Shown piece after piece: positions 24,750 through 34,112 of a stretch of DNA of 62,308 nucleotides. Location: positions 1 to 62,308 of the forward strand of contig UQSX01000012.1 of the NCBI GenBank assembly GCA_900543715.1. Direction: 5' to 3'. This stretch comes from an uncultured Blautia sp. (GTDB lineage Bacteria > Bacillota > Clostridia > Lachnospirales > Lachnospiraceae). Each line of letters opens with the position of its first letter. Within the stretch, counting starts at the first letter, position 1. The position numbers were made by a program, and so were the translations under genes. The notes beneath the pieces were generated by a model. That model saw nothing but the letters and a program-made list of their open reading frames with translations, was not told where the DNA came from and searched no databases.

Positions 24750-25589
24750 ATGATTGAATTAGGAAAAGTACAGGAATTAACAGTAGTAAAGAAAGTAGAT
24801 TTCGGCGTTTATCTGGGAGAAAAACCTGAGGCCGGACAGGATGAGCGGGTACTTCTGCCTGGGAAAAAAGTTCCTGAGGGAACAAAAGAAGGAGACAGGT
24901 TCCAGGTATTTATCTACAAGGATTCTTCCGACCGCCTTATTGCGACCACAGACATGCCTAAGGCTGTCCTGGGCGAGATCGCAGTGATGAAAGTGGCTCA
25001 GGTGACCAAAATCGGAGCGTTTCTGGACTGGGGACTGGAAAAGGATCTGTTCCTTCCTTATAAAGAACAGACAAAGAAACTTCACGAAGGAGAGGAAGTT
25101 CTGGCAGCAGTATATGTTGACAAAAGCAGCAGGCTGTGCGGAACTATGAAAGTATATCATTATCTTTCCACAGATTCTCCCTACAGCAAAGAAGATACGG
25201 TTACCGGTGTTGTGTACGAGATCAGCGATAACTTCGGAGTTTTTGTGGCAGTGGATTATCAGTATTCGGCCATGATCCCCAGACAGGAAGCCCAGGGAGG
25301 CTATAAAGTTGGGGAAGAAGTAACCTGCAGGGTCAGTGCAGTGAGGGAAGACGGAAAGCTGACCTTAAGCCCTAAGAAGAAAGCATATCTCCAGATTTAT
25401 GAAGATGCGGAGAATGTCCTTGAGACGATCAAAGACTTTGACGGCGTACTGCCCTTCGATGACAAGGCTGCGCCGGAACGGATACAGAGAGAGTTTGGCC
25501 TGAGCAAAAATGCCTTTAAGCGGGCAGTGGGCCATCTCCTGAAAGAGAAGAAAATAGAGCTGAAAAACGGGAAAATTTATATACAGTAA
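24750..25589 (+). CDS. cvfB: S1-domain RNA-binding protein, CvfB type
   Basis: A 279-residue protein with three S1-like repeats and a C-terminal winged helix. The first repeat is ELTVVKKVDFGVYLG, the second ITKIGAFLDWGLEKDLFLP, and the third VVYEISDNFGVFVAVDYQYSAMIP. The ending FGLSKNAFKRAVGHLLKEKKI is the typical YitL/CvfB winged helix. Family members bind RNA and influence virulence gene expression in staphylococci; the role here is not known. Confidence 0.87.
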   Translation: MIELGKVQELTVVKKVDFGVYLGEKPEAGQDERVLLPGKKVPEGTKEGDRFQVFIYKDSSDRLIATTDMPKAVLGEIAVMKVAQVTKIGAFLDWGLEKDLFLPYKEQTKKLHEGEEVLAAVYVDKSSRLCGTMKVYHYLSTDSPYSKEDTVTGVVYEISDNFGVFVAVDYQYSAMIPRQEAQGGYKVGEEVTCRVSAVREDGKLTLSPKKKAYLQIYEDAENVLETIKDFDGVLPFDDKAAPERIQREFGLSKNAFKRAVGHLLKEKKIELKNGKIYIQ

Positions 25590-25662
25590 TGCTTTTCCAT
25601 GAAATAAGATTATGATATAATCAATGATAACTTATGTGTTATGTCCAAAAGGAGGAAAATCA

Positions 25663-26253
25663 GTGGACTCGATAGACTATTATGACCGATATGCCGTCCC
25701 ATATTATGAAGAGACTGTAGATCTGAGTATGGAAGAACAGCTGGAACGTTTTGTGGAGCTTCTGCCGGAAAGTGCGGATGTTCTGGATCTGGGATGCGGT
25801 TCCGGCAGAGATACTGTGTTTCTGGAAGACGAGGGCTGTGTGGTGACCCCTATGGACGGGTCTGAGAAAATGTGTAATCTGGCCAGCATCCACACAGGGA
25901 AAGAAGTTCTCCATCTCAGGATAGAAGAGATGGAATTTAAAAATGTTTTTCACGGAATCTGGGCATGCGCCGTTTTGGGACATTTTCCCCCGGAAGAGAT
26001 CCGAGGGGTGATGAGCCGGATACTGGCGGCTTTAAAGGAGGATGGTATCCTTTACTTCTCAGTAAGAAAAGGAGGCCGGAAGGGCAGATTCAACGGCAGA
26101 TATTTTTATGATTATAACAGAGAGTCACTGAATGACCTTTTGGATTCCTTTCCTGAGATCCAGGTCATTGACATATGGAAGACCAGCGATGTAAGGGAAG
26201 ACAGAAATAATAAATGGTTTAACGTTCTGCTGAGAAAGCGGAGAGAAGAATAG
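25663..26253 (+). CDS. Class I SAM-dependent methyltransferase
   Basis: A 196-residue methyltransferase with motif I VLDLGCGSGRDTVFL, motif II MDGSEKM and motif IV GIWACAVLGHFPPEEI. It resembles the small UbiE/TehB-like group of general Firmicute methyltransferases. The target is unknown. GTG 25663 lies seven bases after AAGGAGG and begins MDSIDYYDRYA, while the ATG at 25624 has no ribosome site. dnaE follows 20 bases later. Confidence 0.82.
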   Translation: MDSIDYYDRYAVPYYEETVDLSMEEQLERFVELLPESADVLDLGCGSGRDTVFLEDEGCVVTPMDGSEKMCNLASIHTGKEVLHLRIEEMEFKNVFHGIWACAVLGHFPPEEIRGVMSRILAALKEDGILYFSVRKGGRKGRFNGRYFYDYNRESLNDLLDSFPEIQVIDIWKTSDVREDRNNKWFNVLLRKRREE

Positions 26254-26273
26254 CTGCGAGACATAAGGAGAGA

Positions 26274-29200
26274 ATGACAGTGGAATTTGCTCATTTACAT
26301 GTACATACGGAATACAGCCTGCTGGACGGTTCCAATAAAATAAATGAATATGTAGCCAGAGTGAAGGAGCTGGGAATGAACAGTGCAGCCATAACAGACC
26401 ATGGAGTCATGTTTGGCTGCATTGATTTTTATAAGGCGGCAAAAGCAGCAGGGATCAAGCCCATTATGGGCTGTGAGGTGTATGTCGCTCCCGGTTCACG
26501 TTTTGATAAAGAAACGGGACATTCTGATGACCGTTATTATCACCTGGTCCTTCTGGCAGAAAATAATCAGGGATATCAGAACTTGATGAAGATTGTTTCC
26601 AAAGGTTTTATTGACGGATTTTATTATAAGCCCAGGGTAGATATGGAACTTTTGCAGGAATATCATGAAGGAATTATTGCATTAAGCGCTTGCCTTGCGG
26701 GAGAAGTTGCAAGAAATCTTGTGAGGAGCATGTATGAGGAGGCGAAAAGCGCCGCTCTTCGTTACCAGGAAATCTTTGGAAAAGGAAATTTCTTCCTGGA
26801 GCTTCAGGACCACGGACTGCCCCAGCAGAAGCTGGTAAATCAGCAGCTTCTGCGGATGAGTCAGGAGACAGGTATAGAATTGGTAGCTACCAATGATATC
26901 CATTATACCTATGCAGAAGACGCCCAGGCCCATGATATCCTTCTGTGCGTTCAGACCGGAAAGCGGCTTCAGGACGAGGATAGAATGCGGTACGAAGGAG
27001 GACAGTATTATGTGAAATCCCCCCAGGAGATGGAGGGATTATTTCCTTATGCCCTGGAAGCCCTTTCAAATACTCAGAAGATCGCTGACCGGTGTAATGT
27101 AGAGATCGAATTTGGCGTGACCAAGCTGCCTAAATTTGACGTGCCGGCACCCTATACTTCCTGGGAGTACCTGAATAAGCTGTGTTATGAAGGGCTGGAA
27201 GAGCGCTACACAGAGAATATGGATCAGCTGAAGGAACGGCTGGAATATGAGCTGGGCGTTATCCGAAAGATGGGATATGTGGACTACTTCCTTATTGTAT
27301 GGGACTTTATCAAGTACGCCAGGGACCACGACATTATGGTGGGTCCGGGACGTGGATCTGCAGCAGGAAGCCTGGTATCCTATACACTGGGAATCACCAA
27401 GCTGGATCCCATTAAATACGATCTTCTTTTTGAACGTTTTCTGAACCCTGAGCGAGTATCCATGCCGGATATTGACGTAGACTTCTGTTTTGAACGGCGT
27501 CAGGAGGTCATTGATTACGTGGTGCGCAAATATGGCAAGGACCGGGTGGTACAGATTGTTACCTTTGGTACCATGGCGGCCAGAGGCGTTATCCGGGACG
27601 TGGGAAGAGTTATGGACCTGCCTTACGCCCAATGCGACGCTATCGCCAAAATGATCCCCAATGAGCTGAATATTACCATAGATAAGGCCCTGACCATGAA
27701 TCCGGAGCTTAGGAATCTCTATGAGTCGGACGAAACTGTGAAGACGCTTATTGACATGAGCAAAAGGCTGGAGGGACTTCCAAGGCATACTTCTATGCAT
27801 GCTGCAGGCGTGGTGATCAGTCAGAAAGCGGTAGATGAGTATGTGCCCTTATCCAGAGCTTCTGACGGCTCTATCGTCACCCAGTTTACCATGACTACTC
27901 TGGAAGAGCTGGGGCTTTTAAAGATGGATTTCCTGGGCCTTCGGACATTGACCGTGATCCAGAATGCAGTAAAGCTGGCTGAAAAAGACAAAGGGATCAC
28001 TTTAGACATAGATCATATTGATTACGATGATAAAAATGTTTACGAGATGCTTGGAGCAGGGAAGACAGACGGAGTCTTTCAGTTAGAAAGTGCAGGGATG
28101 ACCAGTTTCATGAAGGAGCTGAAGCCTCAGAACCTGGAAGATGTTATTGCAGGGATTTCCCTGTACCGCCCGGGCCCTATGGACTTTATTCCTCAATATA
28201 TTAAAGGAAAGAACAATGCAGACAGCATTCACTATGACTGTCCGGAGCTGGAGCCTATTTTAAAGCCTACCTACGGCTGTATTGTATACCAGGAGCAGGT
28301 TATGCAGATCGTAAGATCTCTGGGAGGATATACTCTTGGACGAAGTGATCTGGTACGCCGGGCCATGAGCAAGAAGAAAGCCTCTGTTATGGAAAAGGAG
28401 CGGCAGAACTTTGTCTACGGCAATGAGGAAGAAGGCGTTCCGGGCTGTATCAACCGGGGGATTCCGGAAGCGGTGGCGAATAAGATCTATGATGAAATGA
28501 TCGATTTCGCCAAGTATGCTTTTAATAAGTCTCATGCGGCGGCCTATGCGCTGGTGGCCTACCAGACAGCTTATCTGAAGTATTATTATCCCGTAGAGTT
28601 TATGGCGGCGCTCATGACTTCTGTGATCGATAATCCTTCTAAGGTTTCGGAATATATTCTTTCCAGCAGGAAGATGGGAATTTCCATTCTGCCTCCGGAT
28701 ATTAATAAAGGGGAGAGCCAGTTTTCCGTGGACGGCGGAGCTATCCGCTATGGACTGTCGGCCATTAAGAGTATCGGCAAGCCGGTGATCCGGGAAATTG
28801 TGGAGGAAAGGGCTCAGAGAGGCGAGTTTAAAAATCTTCAGGATTTCATCGAGAGAATGTCCGGCAAGGATGTTAATAAAAAGGCTATAGAAAACTTTAT
28901 AAAAGCCGGGGCCTTTGACGGACTTCCCGGAAACCGTCGCCAGAAAATGATGATCTACGCCCAGATCCTGGATTCTGTAAACCAGGAGAAAAAGAATGTT
29001 ATGGCCGGACAGATGAGTCTTTTTGACCTGGTTTCCGAAGAGGAAAAAGAGGCCTTTGAGATCCGTATGCCAAATGTGGAGGAATATCCCAAAGAGGCCA
29101 AGCTGGCTTTTGAAAAAGAAGTCCTGGGCGTGTATATAAGCGGTCATCCTCTGGAAGAATATACAGAGAGATGGAAGAAGAATATTACCGCTGTAACGGC

Positions 29201-29762
29201 CGATTTCCAGCCTGATGAAGAGACAGGAATGCCCAAGGTAAGAGACGGGGCCAGAGCTGTGGTAGGGGGCATGATCACGGCCAAGACTATTAAATATACG
29301 AAAAATAATAAGGTCATGGCTTTTCTTACCCTGGAAGACCTGGTGGGAACAGTGGAGATCGTAGTCTTCCCCAGAGATTATGAAAAGAATGTCCGGTTTA
29401 TGGAAGTGGACGCAAAGGTCTTTATCCAGGGACGGATTTCTGCAGAAGACGACAAAGCAAGCAAGCTGATCTGCGAGAATATCTATCCTTTCGACAGTAT
29501 TCCCAGAGAACTCTGGCTTCAGTTTGAAACAAAAGAAGCCTTTTTGGAAAGGGAAGAACAGCTTTATCAGGATATCAGGGATTCCGACGGAAAGGATGCA
29601 GTAGTAATTTATATCCGTTCTCCAAAAGCAGTGAAGAGACTGGGGCCGTCAAAAAATGTAAGAATAAACCAAGAACTTCTCGACAATCTGTACGAAAAGT
29701 ACGGTGAGGACAACGTAAAAGTTGTAGAAAAGAGTATTGAAAATATCCGGAAAATGCTATAA
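26274..29762 (+). CDS. dnaE: DNA polymerase III subunit alpha (DnaE)
   Basis: A 1162-residue replicative polymerase of the DnaE type. The N-terminal PHP domain opens with HLHVHTEYSLLDGSNK. The palm has GPGRGSAAGSL and the catalytic aspartates in PDIDVDF (D401 and D403 by this start). The fingers include SMHAAGVVIS, and the C-terminal OB domain lies near residue 1000 (MAFLTLEDLVGTVEIVVFP). In low-GC Firmicutes DnaE works beside PolC in lagging-strand priming. AAGGAG precedes the ATG by five bases. Confidence 0.96.
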   Translation: MTVEFAHLHVHTEYSLLDGSNKINEYVARVKELGMNSAAITDHGVMFGCIDFYKAAKAAGIKPIMGCEVYVAPGSRFDKETGHSDDRYYHLVLLAENNQGYQNLMKIVSKGFIDGFYYKPRVDMELLQEYHEGIIALSACLAGEVARNLVRSMYEEAKSAALRYQEIFGKGNFFLELQDHGLPQQKLVNQQLLRMSQETGIELVATNDIHYTYAEDAQAHDILLCVQTGKRLQDEDRMRYEGGQYYVKSPQEMEGLFPYALEALSNTQKIADRCNVEIEFGVTKLPKFDVPAPYTSWEYLNKLCYEGLEERYTENMDQLKERLEYELGVIRKMGYVDYFLIVWDFIKYARDHDIMVGPGRGSAAGSLVSYTLGITKLDPIKYDLLFERFLNPERVSMPDIDVDFCFERRQEVIDYVVRKYGKDRVVQIVTFGTMAARGVIRDVGRVMDLPYAQCDAIAKMIPNELNITIDKALTMNPELRNLYESDETVKTLIDMSKRLEGLPRHTSMHAAGVVISQKAVDEYVPLSRASDGSIVTQFTMTTLEELGLLKMDFLGLRTLTVIQNAVKLAEKDKGITLDIDHIDYDDKNVYEMLGAGKTDGVFQLESAGMTSFMKELKPQNLEDVIAGISLYRPGPMDFIPQYIKGKNNADSIHYDCPELEPILKPTYGCIVYQEQVMQIVRSLGGYTLGRSDLVRRAMSKKKASVMEKERQNFVYGNEEEGVPGCINRGIPEAVANKIYDEMIDFAKYAFNKSHAAAYALVAYQTAYLKYYYPVEFMAALMTSVIDNPSKVSEYILSSRKMGISILPPDINKGESQFSVDGGAIRYGLSAIKSIGKPVIREIVEERAQRGEFKNLQDFIERMSGKDVNKKAIENFIKAGAFDGLPGNRRQKMMIYAQILDSVNQEKKNVMAGQMSLFDLVSEEEKEAFEIRMPNVEEYPKEAKLAFEKEVLGVYISGHPLEEYTERWKKNITAVTADFQPDEETGMPKVRDGARAVVGGMITAKTIKYTKNNKVMAFLTLEDLVGTVEIVVFPRDYEKNVRFMEVDAKVFIQGRISAEDDKASKLICENIYPFDSIPRELWLQFETKEAFLEREEQLYQDIRDSDGKDAVVIYIRSPKAVKRLGPSKNVRINQELLDNLYEKYGEDNVKVVEKSIENIRKML

Positions 29763-29824
29763 AATAAGAACGATTCGATGTATAAAAATTAAAACAAAAG
29801 GCTGCGAGAATATGGAGGAGAAAG

Positions 29825-30826
29825 ATGACTGCGAATAAAGAAATCAAAACAATTGGCGTTTTAACAAGTGGTGGAGATGCTCCAGGAATGAATGCGGCGA
29901 TTCGTGCGGTTGTAAGAAGAGGCTTAAGCCGTGGGATCAAAATGAAGGGAATTTTAAAAGGTTATTCAGGTCTGCTGAATGAAGAAATTATAGAGATGAC
30001 TGCTGTAGATGTTTCAGATACGATCCAGAAGGGCGGAACGATCCTGTATACTGCCCGCTGTGCGGAAATGCGTACGGAAGAAGGACAGAAGAGGGCTGCT
30101 GAGATCTGCAAGAAACATGGTATTGACGGTCTGGTGGTAATCGGCGGCGACGGTTCTTTTGCCGGTGCTCAGAAGCTGGCAAACCTGGGAGTAAACGCCG
30201 TAGGCGTACCGGGAACGATTGACCTGGACATTGCCTGTACAGAGTATACCATTGGGTTTGACACTGCTGTAAATACAGCAATGGAAGCAATTGATAAGGT
30301 TCGTGATACTTCTACTTCTCATGAACGTGTAAGTATTATCGAGGTTATGGGAAGAAACGCAGGATATCTTGCTCTTTGGTGCGGTATTGCAAACGGCGCA
30401 GAGGACATTCTCCTTCCGGAAAAATATGACTATGATGAACAGCGGATCATCAATAACATCATTGATAACCGTAAAAAGGGCAAAAAGCACCATATCATCA
30501 TCAATGCAGAGGGTATCGGCCATTCCGAAGCTATGGCAAAGCGTATCGAGGCTGCTACAGGAATTGAGACCAGAGCAACTATCTTAGGACACATGCAGAG
30601 AGGCGGAACTCCTACCTGTAAAGACCGTGTCTACGCTTCTATCATGGGAGCGAAGGCGGTGGATGTGCTTCTGGAAGGCAAGACTAAAAGAGTGATCTGC
30701 TACAGAGACGGTGAGTATATCGATATGGATATCAATGAAGCGCTGGCTATGAAGAAATCTATTTCTGAATATCAGTATGAGGTCAGCTATTCTCTGTCTC
30801 ACAACTACACAAAGAATCAGGCGTAA
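29825..30826 (+). CDS. pfkA: ATP-dependent 6-phosphofructokinase
   Basis: A 333-residue glycolytic enzyme. It has the ATP site GVLTSGGDAPGMNAAIRAVV, VVIGGDGSFAGAQ (Gly at the position that marks ATP rather than PPi use), the catalytic loop PGTIDLDI and the substrate block EVMGRNAGYLAL. The loop has Leu where most bacterial enzymes have Asn (PGTIDND). It follows dnaE by 62 bases with its own GGAGGAG site, an arrangement common in Clostridia. Confidence 0.95.
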   Translation: MTANKEIKTIGVLTSGGDAPGMNAAIRAVVRRGLSRGIKMKGILKGYSGLLNEEIIEMTAVDVSDTIQKGGTILYTARCAEMRTEEGQKRAAEICKKHGIDGLVVIGGDGSFAGAQKLANLGVNAVGVPGTIDLDIACTEYTIGFDTAVNTAMEAIDKVRDTSTSHERVSIIEVMGRNAGYLALWCGIANGAEDILLPEKYDYDEQRIINNIIDNRKKGKKHHIIINAEGIGHSEAMAKRIEAATGIETRATILGHMQRGGTPTCKDRVYASIMGAKAVDVLLEGKTKRVICYRDGEYIDMDINEALAMKKSISEYQYEVSYSLSHNYTKNQA

Positions 30827-30848
30827 AGAAAGCATTATCAGAACAGAA

Positions 30849-30884
30849 AAAAGGCGTGCGGCAAATCAATGCGGTACGCCTTTT
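30849..30884 (+). terminator. Terminator of pfkA
   Basis: A 9-bp AAAAGGCGT/ACGCCTTTT stem (30849-30857, 30876-30884) around an 18-base loop, with the T-rich arm and CTTTG following. Confidence 0.7.
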
Positions 30885-30902
30885 CTTTGTAATAGCGACG
30901 AG

Positions 30903-30972
30903 CCAAAGTCCGGGCTTGCCCGGGACCTTGGCGACCGCATACAATCCCGGGACGTGCTTTTGGCACTTCCGG
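30903..30972. repeat. GC-rich stem-loop cluster
   Basis: Two palindromic units sit in the 120 bases before the TrmH gene. The first is CCAA..CCGGGC/GCCCGG..TTGG (30903-30931), and the second is GTGC/GCAC (30954-30966) flanked by CCGG. The sequence is far more GC-rich than its surroundings. It shares the string GGACGTGCTT with the element at 48289-48385 and may belong to a dispersed intergenic repeat family. Confidence 0.4.
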
Positions 30973-31003
30973 TGATCAGCTTTTTTATGGAGGAAACAAA
31001 GTT

Positions 31004-31810
31004 ATGATCACAAGTACATCTAACGGACAGATTAAAAAAATACAGCAATTACTGAAGAAATCAAAGATTCGGAGGGAAGAAGGCCTTTTTGTGGCAGAGG
31101 GCATCAAAATGTTCAGGGAAGCTCCGGCGGACAGGATCGAGAAGATCTATCTTTCGGCTTCTTTTGCAGAGAAGGGGATATGGAAAGAAATACTTAAAGA
31201 GAAGGGAATGGAAAAGAAAGAAGAACTTACAGAAATCGTGGAGGATAAAGTGTTTAAAGGGATTTCGGATACGGTAACTCCACAGGGGGTCCTGTGTTTA
31301 GTAAGGATCAGGAACTGGGACCTGGAAGAACTGATACCTGAGAATAAGGAGCCTCTTCTTATGATACTGGAAGATCTCCAGGATCCGGGGAATCTGGGAA
31401 CCATTCTCAGAACCGGAGAAGGCGCAGGGGTAACCGGAATTATCCTGTCAAAAAATACGGTGGATATTTATAATCCAAAGGTAATACGCTCCACAATGGG
31501 ATCTGTGTACCGTATGCCTTTATACTATACTACTTCTATTCAGGAAGAAATCCTTCCCTGGCTCAGAAAGAAGGGAGTTACCGGATATGCGGCCCACCTG
31601 GAGGGAAAAAACAGCTATGACCGGGAGGACTATACAAAAGGGACAGCTTTCTTCATTGGAAATGAAGGAAATGGTCTGAGCCGGGAACTTTCTGAAAAAG
31701 CAGACGTCTGGATCCGGATTCCCATGGAAGGACAGGTAGAGTCCCTTAATGCGGCGATGGCTTCAGGAATCCTTATGTATGAGGCTTTCCGGCAGAGAAG
31801 AACTATTTAA
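31004..31810 (+). CDS. TrmH/SpoU family RNA 2'-O-methyltransferase
   Basis: A 268-residue SPOUT-fold methyltransferase acting on rRNA or tRNA. The N-terminal substrate-binding part (EEGLFVAEGIKMF) is followed by the three SPOUT motifs: EDLQDPGNLGTILRTGEGAGV, FFIGNEGNGLSREL and IPMEGQVESLNAAMASGILMYEA. Its closest pattern is the YsgA/RlmB-like group. The exact nucleotide methylated is not predictable. GGAGG lies ahead of the ATG. Confidence 0.9.
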   Translation: MITSTSNGQIKKIQQLLKKSKIRREEGLFVAEGIKMFREAPADRIEKIYLSASFAEKGIWKEILKEKGMEKKEELTEIVEDKVFKGISDTVTPQGVLCLVRIRNWDLEELIPENKEPLLMILEDLQDPGNLGTILRTGEGAGVTGIILSKNTVDIYNPKVIRSTMGSVYRMPLYYTTSIQEEILPWLRKKGVTGYAAHLEGKNSYDREDYTKGTAFFIGNEGNGLSRELSEKADVWIRIPMEGQVESLNAAMASGILMYEAFRQRRTI

Positions 31811-31920
31811 CGGGTCCGAAAACTTCCGAATTAGACATAAAAGTAGAAATTTTTCACACTATTACCTTTTTTTAGAATTTTACCTCCTAAATTCTGTGAA
31901 ATGTTACAAAAATTACCCGC

Positions 31921-31949
31921 TTGACAATAAAATGTAACCTTGATAGAAT
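31921..31949 (+). promoter_or_regulatory. Sigma-A promoter of the SH3/SleB gene
   Basis: TTGACA (31921-31926), a 17-base spacer and TAGAAT (31944-31949). The leader to the ATG is about 70 bases. Confidence 0.8.
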
Positions 31950-32025
31950 ATGTCCGTAACAAAACTTAATAAATCTGTAATAAATGAAAAAGAAATGTTA
32001 CAGATCTATCAGGAGGTTATATTTT

Positions 32026-32877
32026 ATGAAAGAGAGAATGAAGAAACTTTTGACTTGTGTGGGAACAGTTGGTGTGATGACGGTCACAATGGCGGTTCCG
32101 GCTATGGCGGACACTACAGGGGAGAATCAGAATATAGATACAGCGCAGGTGCAGGAAGAAGTACAGGAGGAGACCTTTGACTGGTCAGATAAGGCGGCGG
32201 CAAATGTAAATACATATGCCAATATCCGTCAGGGCTCCGATATCGGAACAGACCGGGTAGGCAAGCTTTCTGCCGGAGCTGTGGTAACAGTAGTAGGCGA
32301 AGAGAACGGCTGGCTGCAGGTAGTATCCGGAGAGGTAGAAGGATATATCAGGGGAGACCTTCTGGTTACCGGAGACGCTGCCCGGCAGCTTTTCGAAGCT
32401 TCTTATGGAGAAGGCGCCGACATTGTAGGGGCAGAGGCTGTAGATGAGGCTGCACTGGCAGCAGCAGAGGCTCAGACAGCGGCAGAAGCCCAGGCTCAGG
32501 CTGAGGCGGCAGCTCAGGCGGCCCAGCAGGCAGCGGCATCTGTTTCTCAGGGAGATCTGGATCTGATGGCGGCCATCATCGAGTGTGAGGCTGGGGGAGA
32601 GCCTTATGAAGGGAAGATTGGTGTGGGAGCTGTGGTAATGAACCGGGTGAGAAGTTCCCAGTTCCCCAATACCATCTCCGAGGTTATCTACCAGAGCGGC
32701 CAGTTCTCACCGGTAGCCAGCGGAAAACTGGCCTCCGTACTGAGCAGAGGCGCCAGACAGGACTGCTATGACGCAGCCAGAGATGTATTTGCAGGAGCAA
32801 ATACAGTAGGAGACTGCCTCTTCTTCCATGCAGGAGGGGGAAGCGGACTGACGATTGCAAATCAGACGTTTTATTAA
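32026..32877 (+). CDS. Exported SH3-domain cell-wall hydrolase (SleB type)
   Basis: A 283-residue secreted protein. Its signal peptide spans residues 1-28, with likely cleavage after AMA. A bacterial SH3 domain follows at about 60-115 (ANIRQGSDIGTDRVGKL), then an Ala/Glu/Gln-rich linker (about 145-175), then a Hydrolase_2/SleB domain (about 177-283: LMAAIIECEAGGEPYEGKIGVGAVVMNR). The SleB family contains spore cortex-lytic transglycosylases, but forms with SH3 domains are often vegetative. ATG 32026 has AGGAGG ten bases upstream. Confidence 0.87.
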   Translation: MKERMKKLLTCVGTVGVMTVTMAVPAMADTTGENQNIDTAQVQEEVQEETFDWSDKAAANVNTYANIRQGSDIGTDRVGKLSAGAVVTVVGEENGWLQVVSGEVEGYIRGDLLVTGDAARQLFEASYGEGADIVGAEAVDEAALAAAEAQTAAEAQAQAEAAAQAAQQAAASVSQGDLDLMAAIIECEAGGEPYEGKIGVGAVVMNRVRSSQFPNTISEVIYQSGQFSPVASGKLASVLSRGARQDCYDAARDVFAGANTVGDCLFFHAGGGSGLTIANQTFY

Positions 32878-32903
32878 AAATGAATTTTGTCTATATTAAG
32901 AAG

Positions 32904-32945
32904 AGCTCCGAAGAACAGCGAAAGGCTGGGCTTCGGAGCTTTTCT
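32904..32945 (+). terminator. Terminator
   Basis: A perfect 10-bp stem (32904-32913 with 32931-32940) followed by TTTCT, 27 bases past the hydrolase stop. It also faces the convergent ADP-ribosylglycohydrolase gene. Confidence 0.8.
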
Positions 32946-32972
32946 GATATCAGGCTAGGACGATGGCCTTAA

Positions 32973-34097
32973 TTATTCGGTCAAATTTTTATAGTGATCT
33001 GCCATAAGAGATACATGATCTAATTTTTTCTTGATAACGAGATATAAATCATTGCAGAGTTCAGGAATATTAACAGGGCTTACACTATTTACAGCCTGTA
33101 TATAATCCTGAGGTATGGAAGAAGCCCCGTACAGAGCGCCTGCTAACTGGCCGCCCATGGCAGCAGTACCGTCGCAGTCTCTGCCAAATGCGGCACAAAA
33201 AGAGACTGTATCTGCATAATTTCCCTTACAGGCCTTAAAGATCGCACATGCGGCAGGTATCATTTCAAGTGGGAAGAGAAAATTATAGGGAGGAAAGGTT
33301 ACCAGATAATTTCGGTAAAGTTCTTCAATGACAGCCTCTGGATCCATAACACGGGCAGCATAGTCTAAAATACTGTCCATCCGTTTTACAAAAGAATTTT
33401 GAAGAAAGTCAACTCCCTGTTCACAGTAATGTCCGGGAAGACTCCAGTATGCATCGCGAACAGCGCCTACGATTTGATCCACAGTGGCATCAGGCAGAAG
33501 AGCCGTTGCCACACCGGCGGATATGGGCCCCCCATCCAGTGCCGCTTCATGAGGATCAAAGGGATTGATAAGCCCGCCAATGCCATCCCATCCAGTACAG
33601 ATTTCATAGAGTGAGGAAAACACATGGCGCCCTGAAGCAATGCGCTGAATTGCCTCAAAATGGAACATTGCGGTTGCCCAGAGACGTTCTAGGTCATTCT
33701 CAGGACGTGTGGCGGTCAAGTGCTGAACATATTTGGCAAGATATTCCGCAAATTCCAAAGAAGTGATTCGCCTCTGATAATGGATGACTGCCTTGGCGCA
33801 CAAGAGAAGATAACGAGTATCGTCGGAATAGGAGCCGGGACGTACGTCATGGGAACCAAAAGGATCGGCATTGCGGCTTTTCTCCAAAGAGGCTTCCTTT
33901 CCGTGATAAATACTCTGTTCATAATGAGGCTGCCCGCCCAAAAGTCTGGGTGTAACAGGAAGCATTTTACGGATTTGGCCATATTGGGATTTTATGTTTT
34001 TGTAGTGCATTTCTTCTACCGGAACGCCCAGCGCATCTCCGGCAGCAAATCCCATAACAGCGCCATAAACCTTATCAAATAATTTTGTCTGTGCCAT
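32973..34097 (-). CDS. ADP-ribosylglycohydrolase family protein
   Basis: A 374-residue all-helical DraG-like protein. The hallmarks are GAVMGFAAGDALGVPVE at the N terminus, SYSDDTRYLL (metal-binding Thr-Asp-Asp type region) and FGRDCDGTAAMGGQLAGALYGA near the C terminus, which supplies the second Asp cluster. Family members remove ADP-ribose from proteins or nucleic acids, or act on other ribosides. It is third in an operon after a two-component system, 15 bases behind the regulator. Base composition is more AT-rich than the flanks. Confidence 0.88.
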   Translation of the reverse strand: MAQTKLFDKVYGAVMGFAAGDALGVPVEEMHYKNIKSQYGQIRKMLPVTPRLLGGQPHYEQSIYHGKEASLEKSRNADPFGSHDVRPGSYSDDTRYLLLCAKAVIHYQRRITSLEFAEYLAKYVQHLTATRPENDLERLWATAMFHFEAIQRIASGRHVFSSLYEICTGWDGIGGLINPFDPHEAALDGGPISAGVATALLPDATVDQIVGAVRDAYWSLPGHYCEQGVDFLQNSFVKRMDSILDYAARVMDPEAVIEELYRNYLVTFPPYNFLFPLEMIPAACAIFKACKGNYADTVSFCAAFGRDCDGTAAMGGQLAGALYGASSIPQDYIQAVNSVSPVNIPELCNDLYLVIKKKLDHVSLMADHYKNLTE

Positions 34098-34112
34098 AAT
34101 AGTTCCTCCTAT

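Noticed and set aside
25624..25662. Upstream ATG start for the methyltransferase
   Set aside because: It lacks a ribosome site and adds 13 residues translated through the AAGGAGG of the GTG start at 25663.
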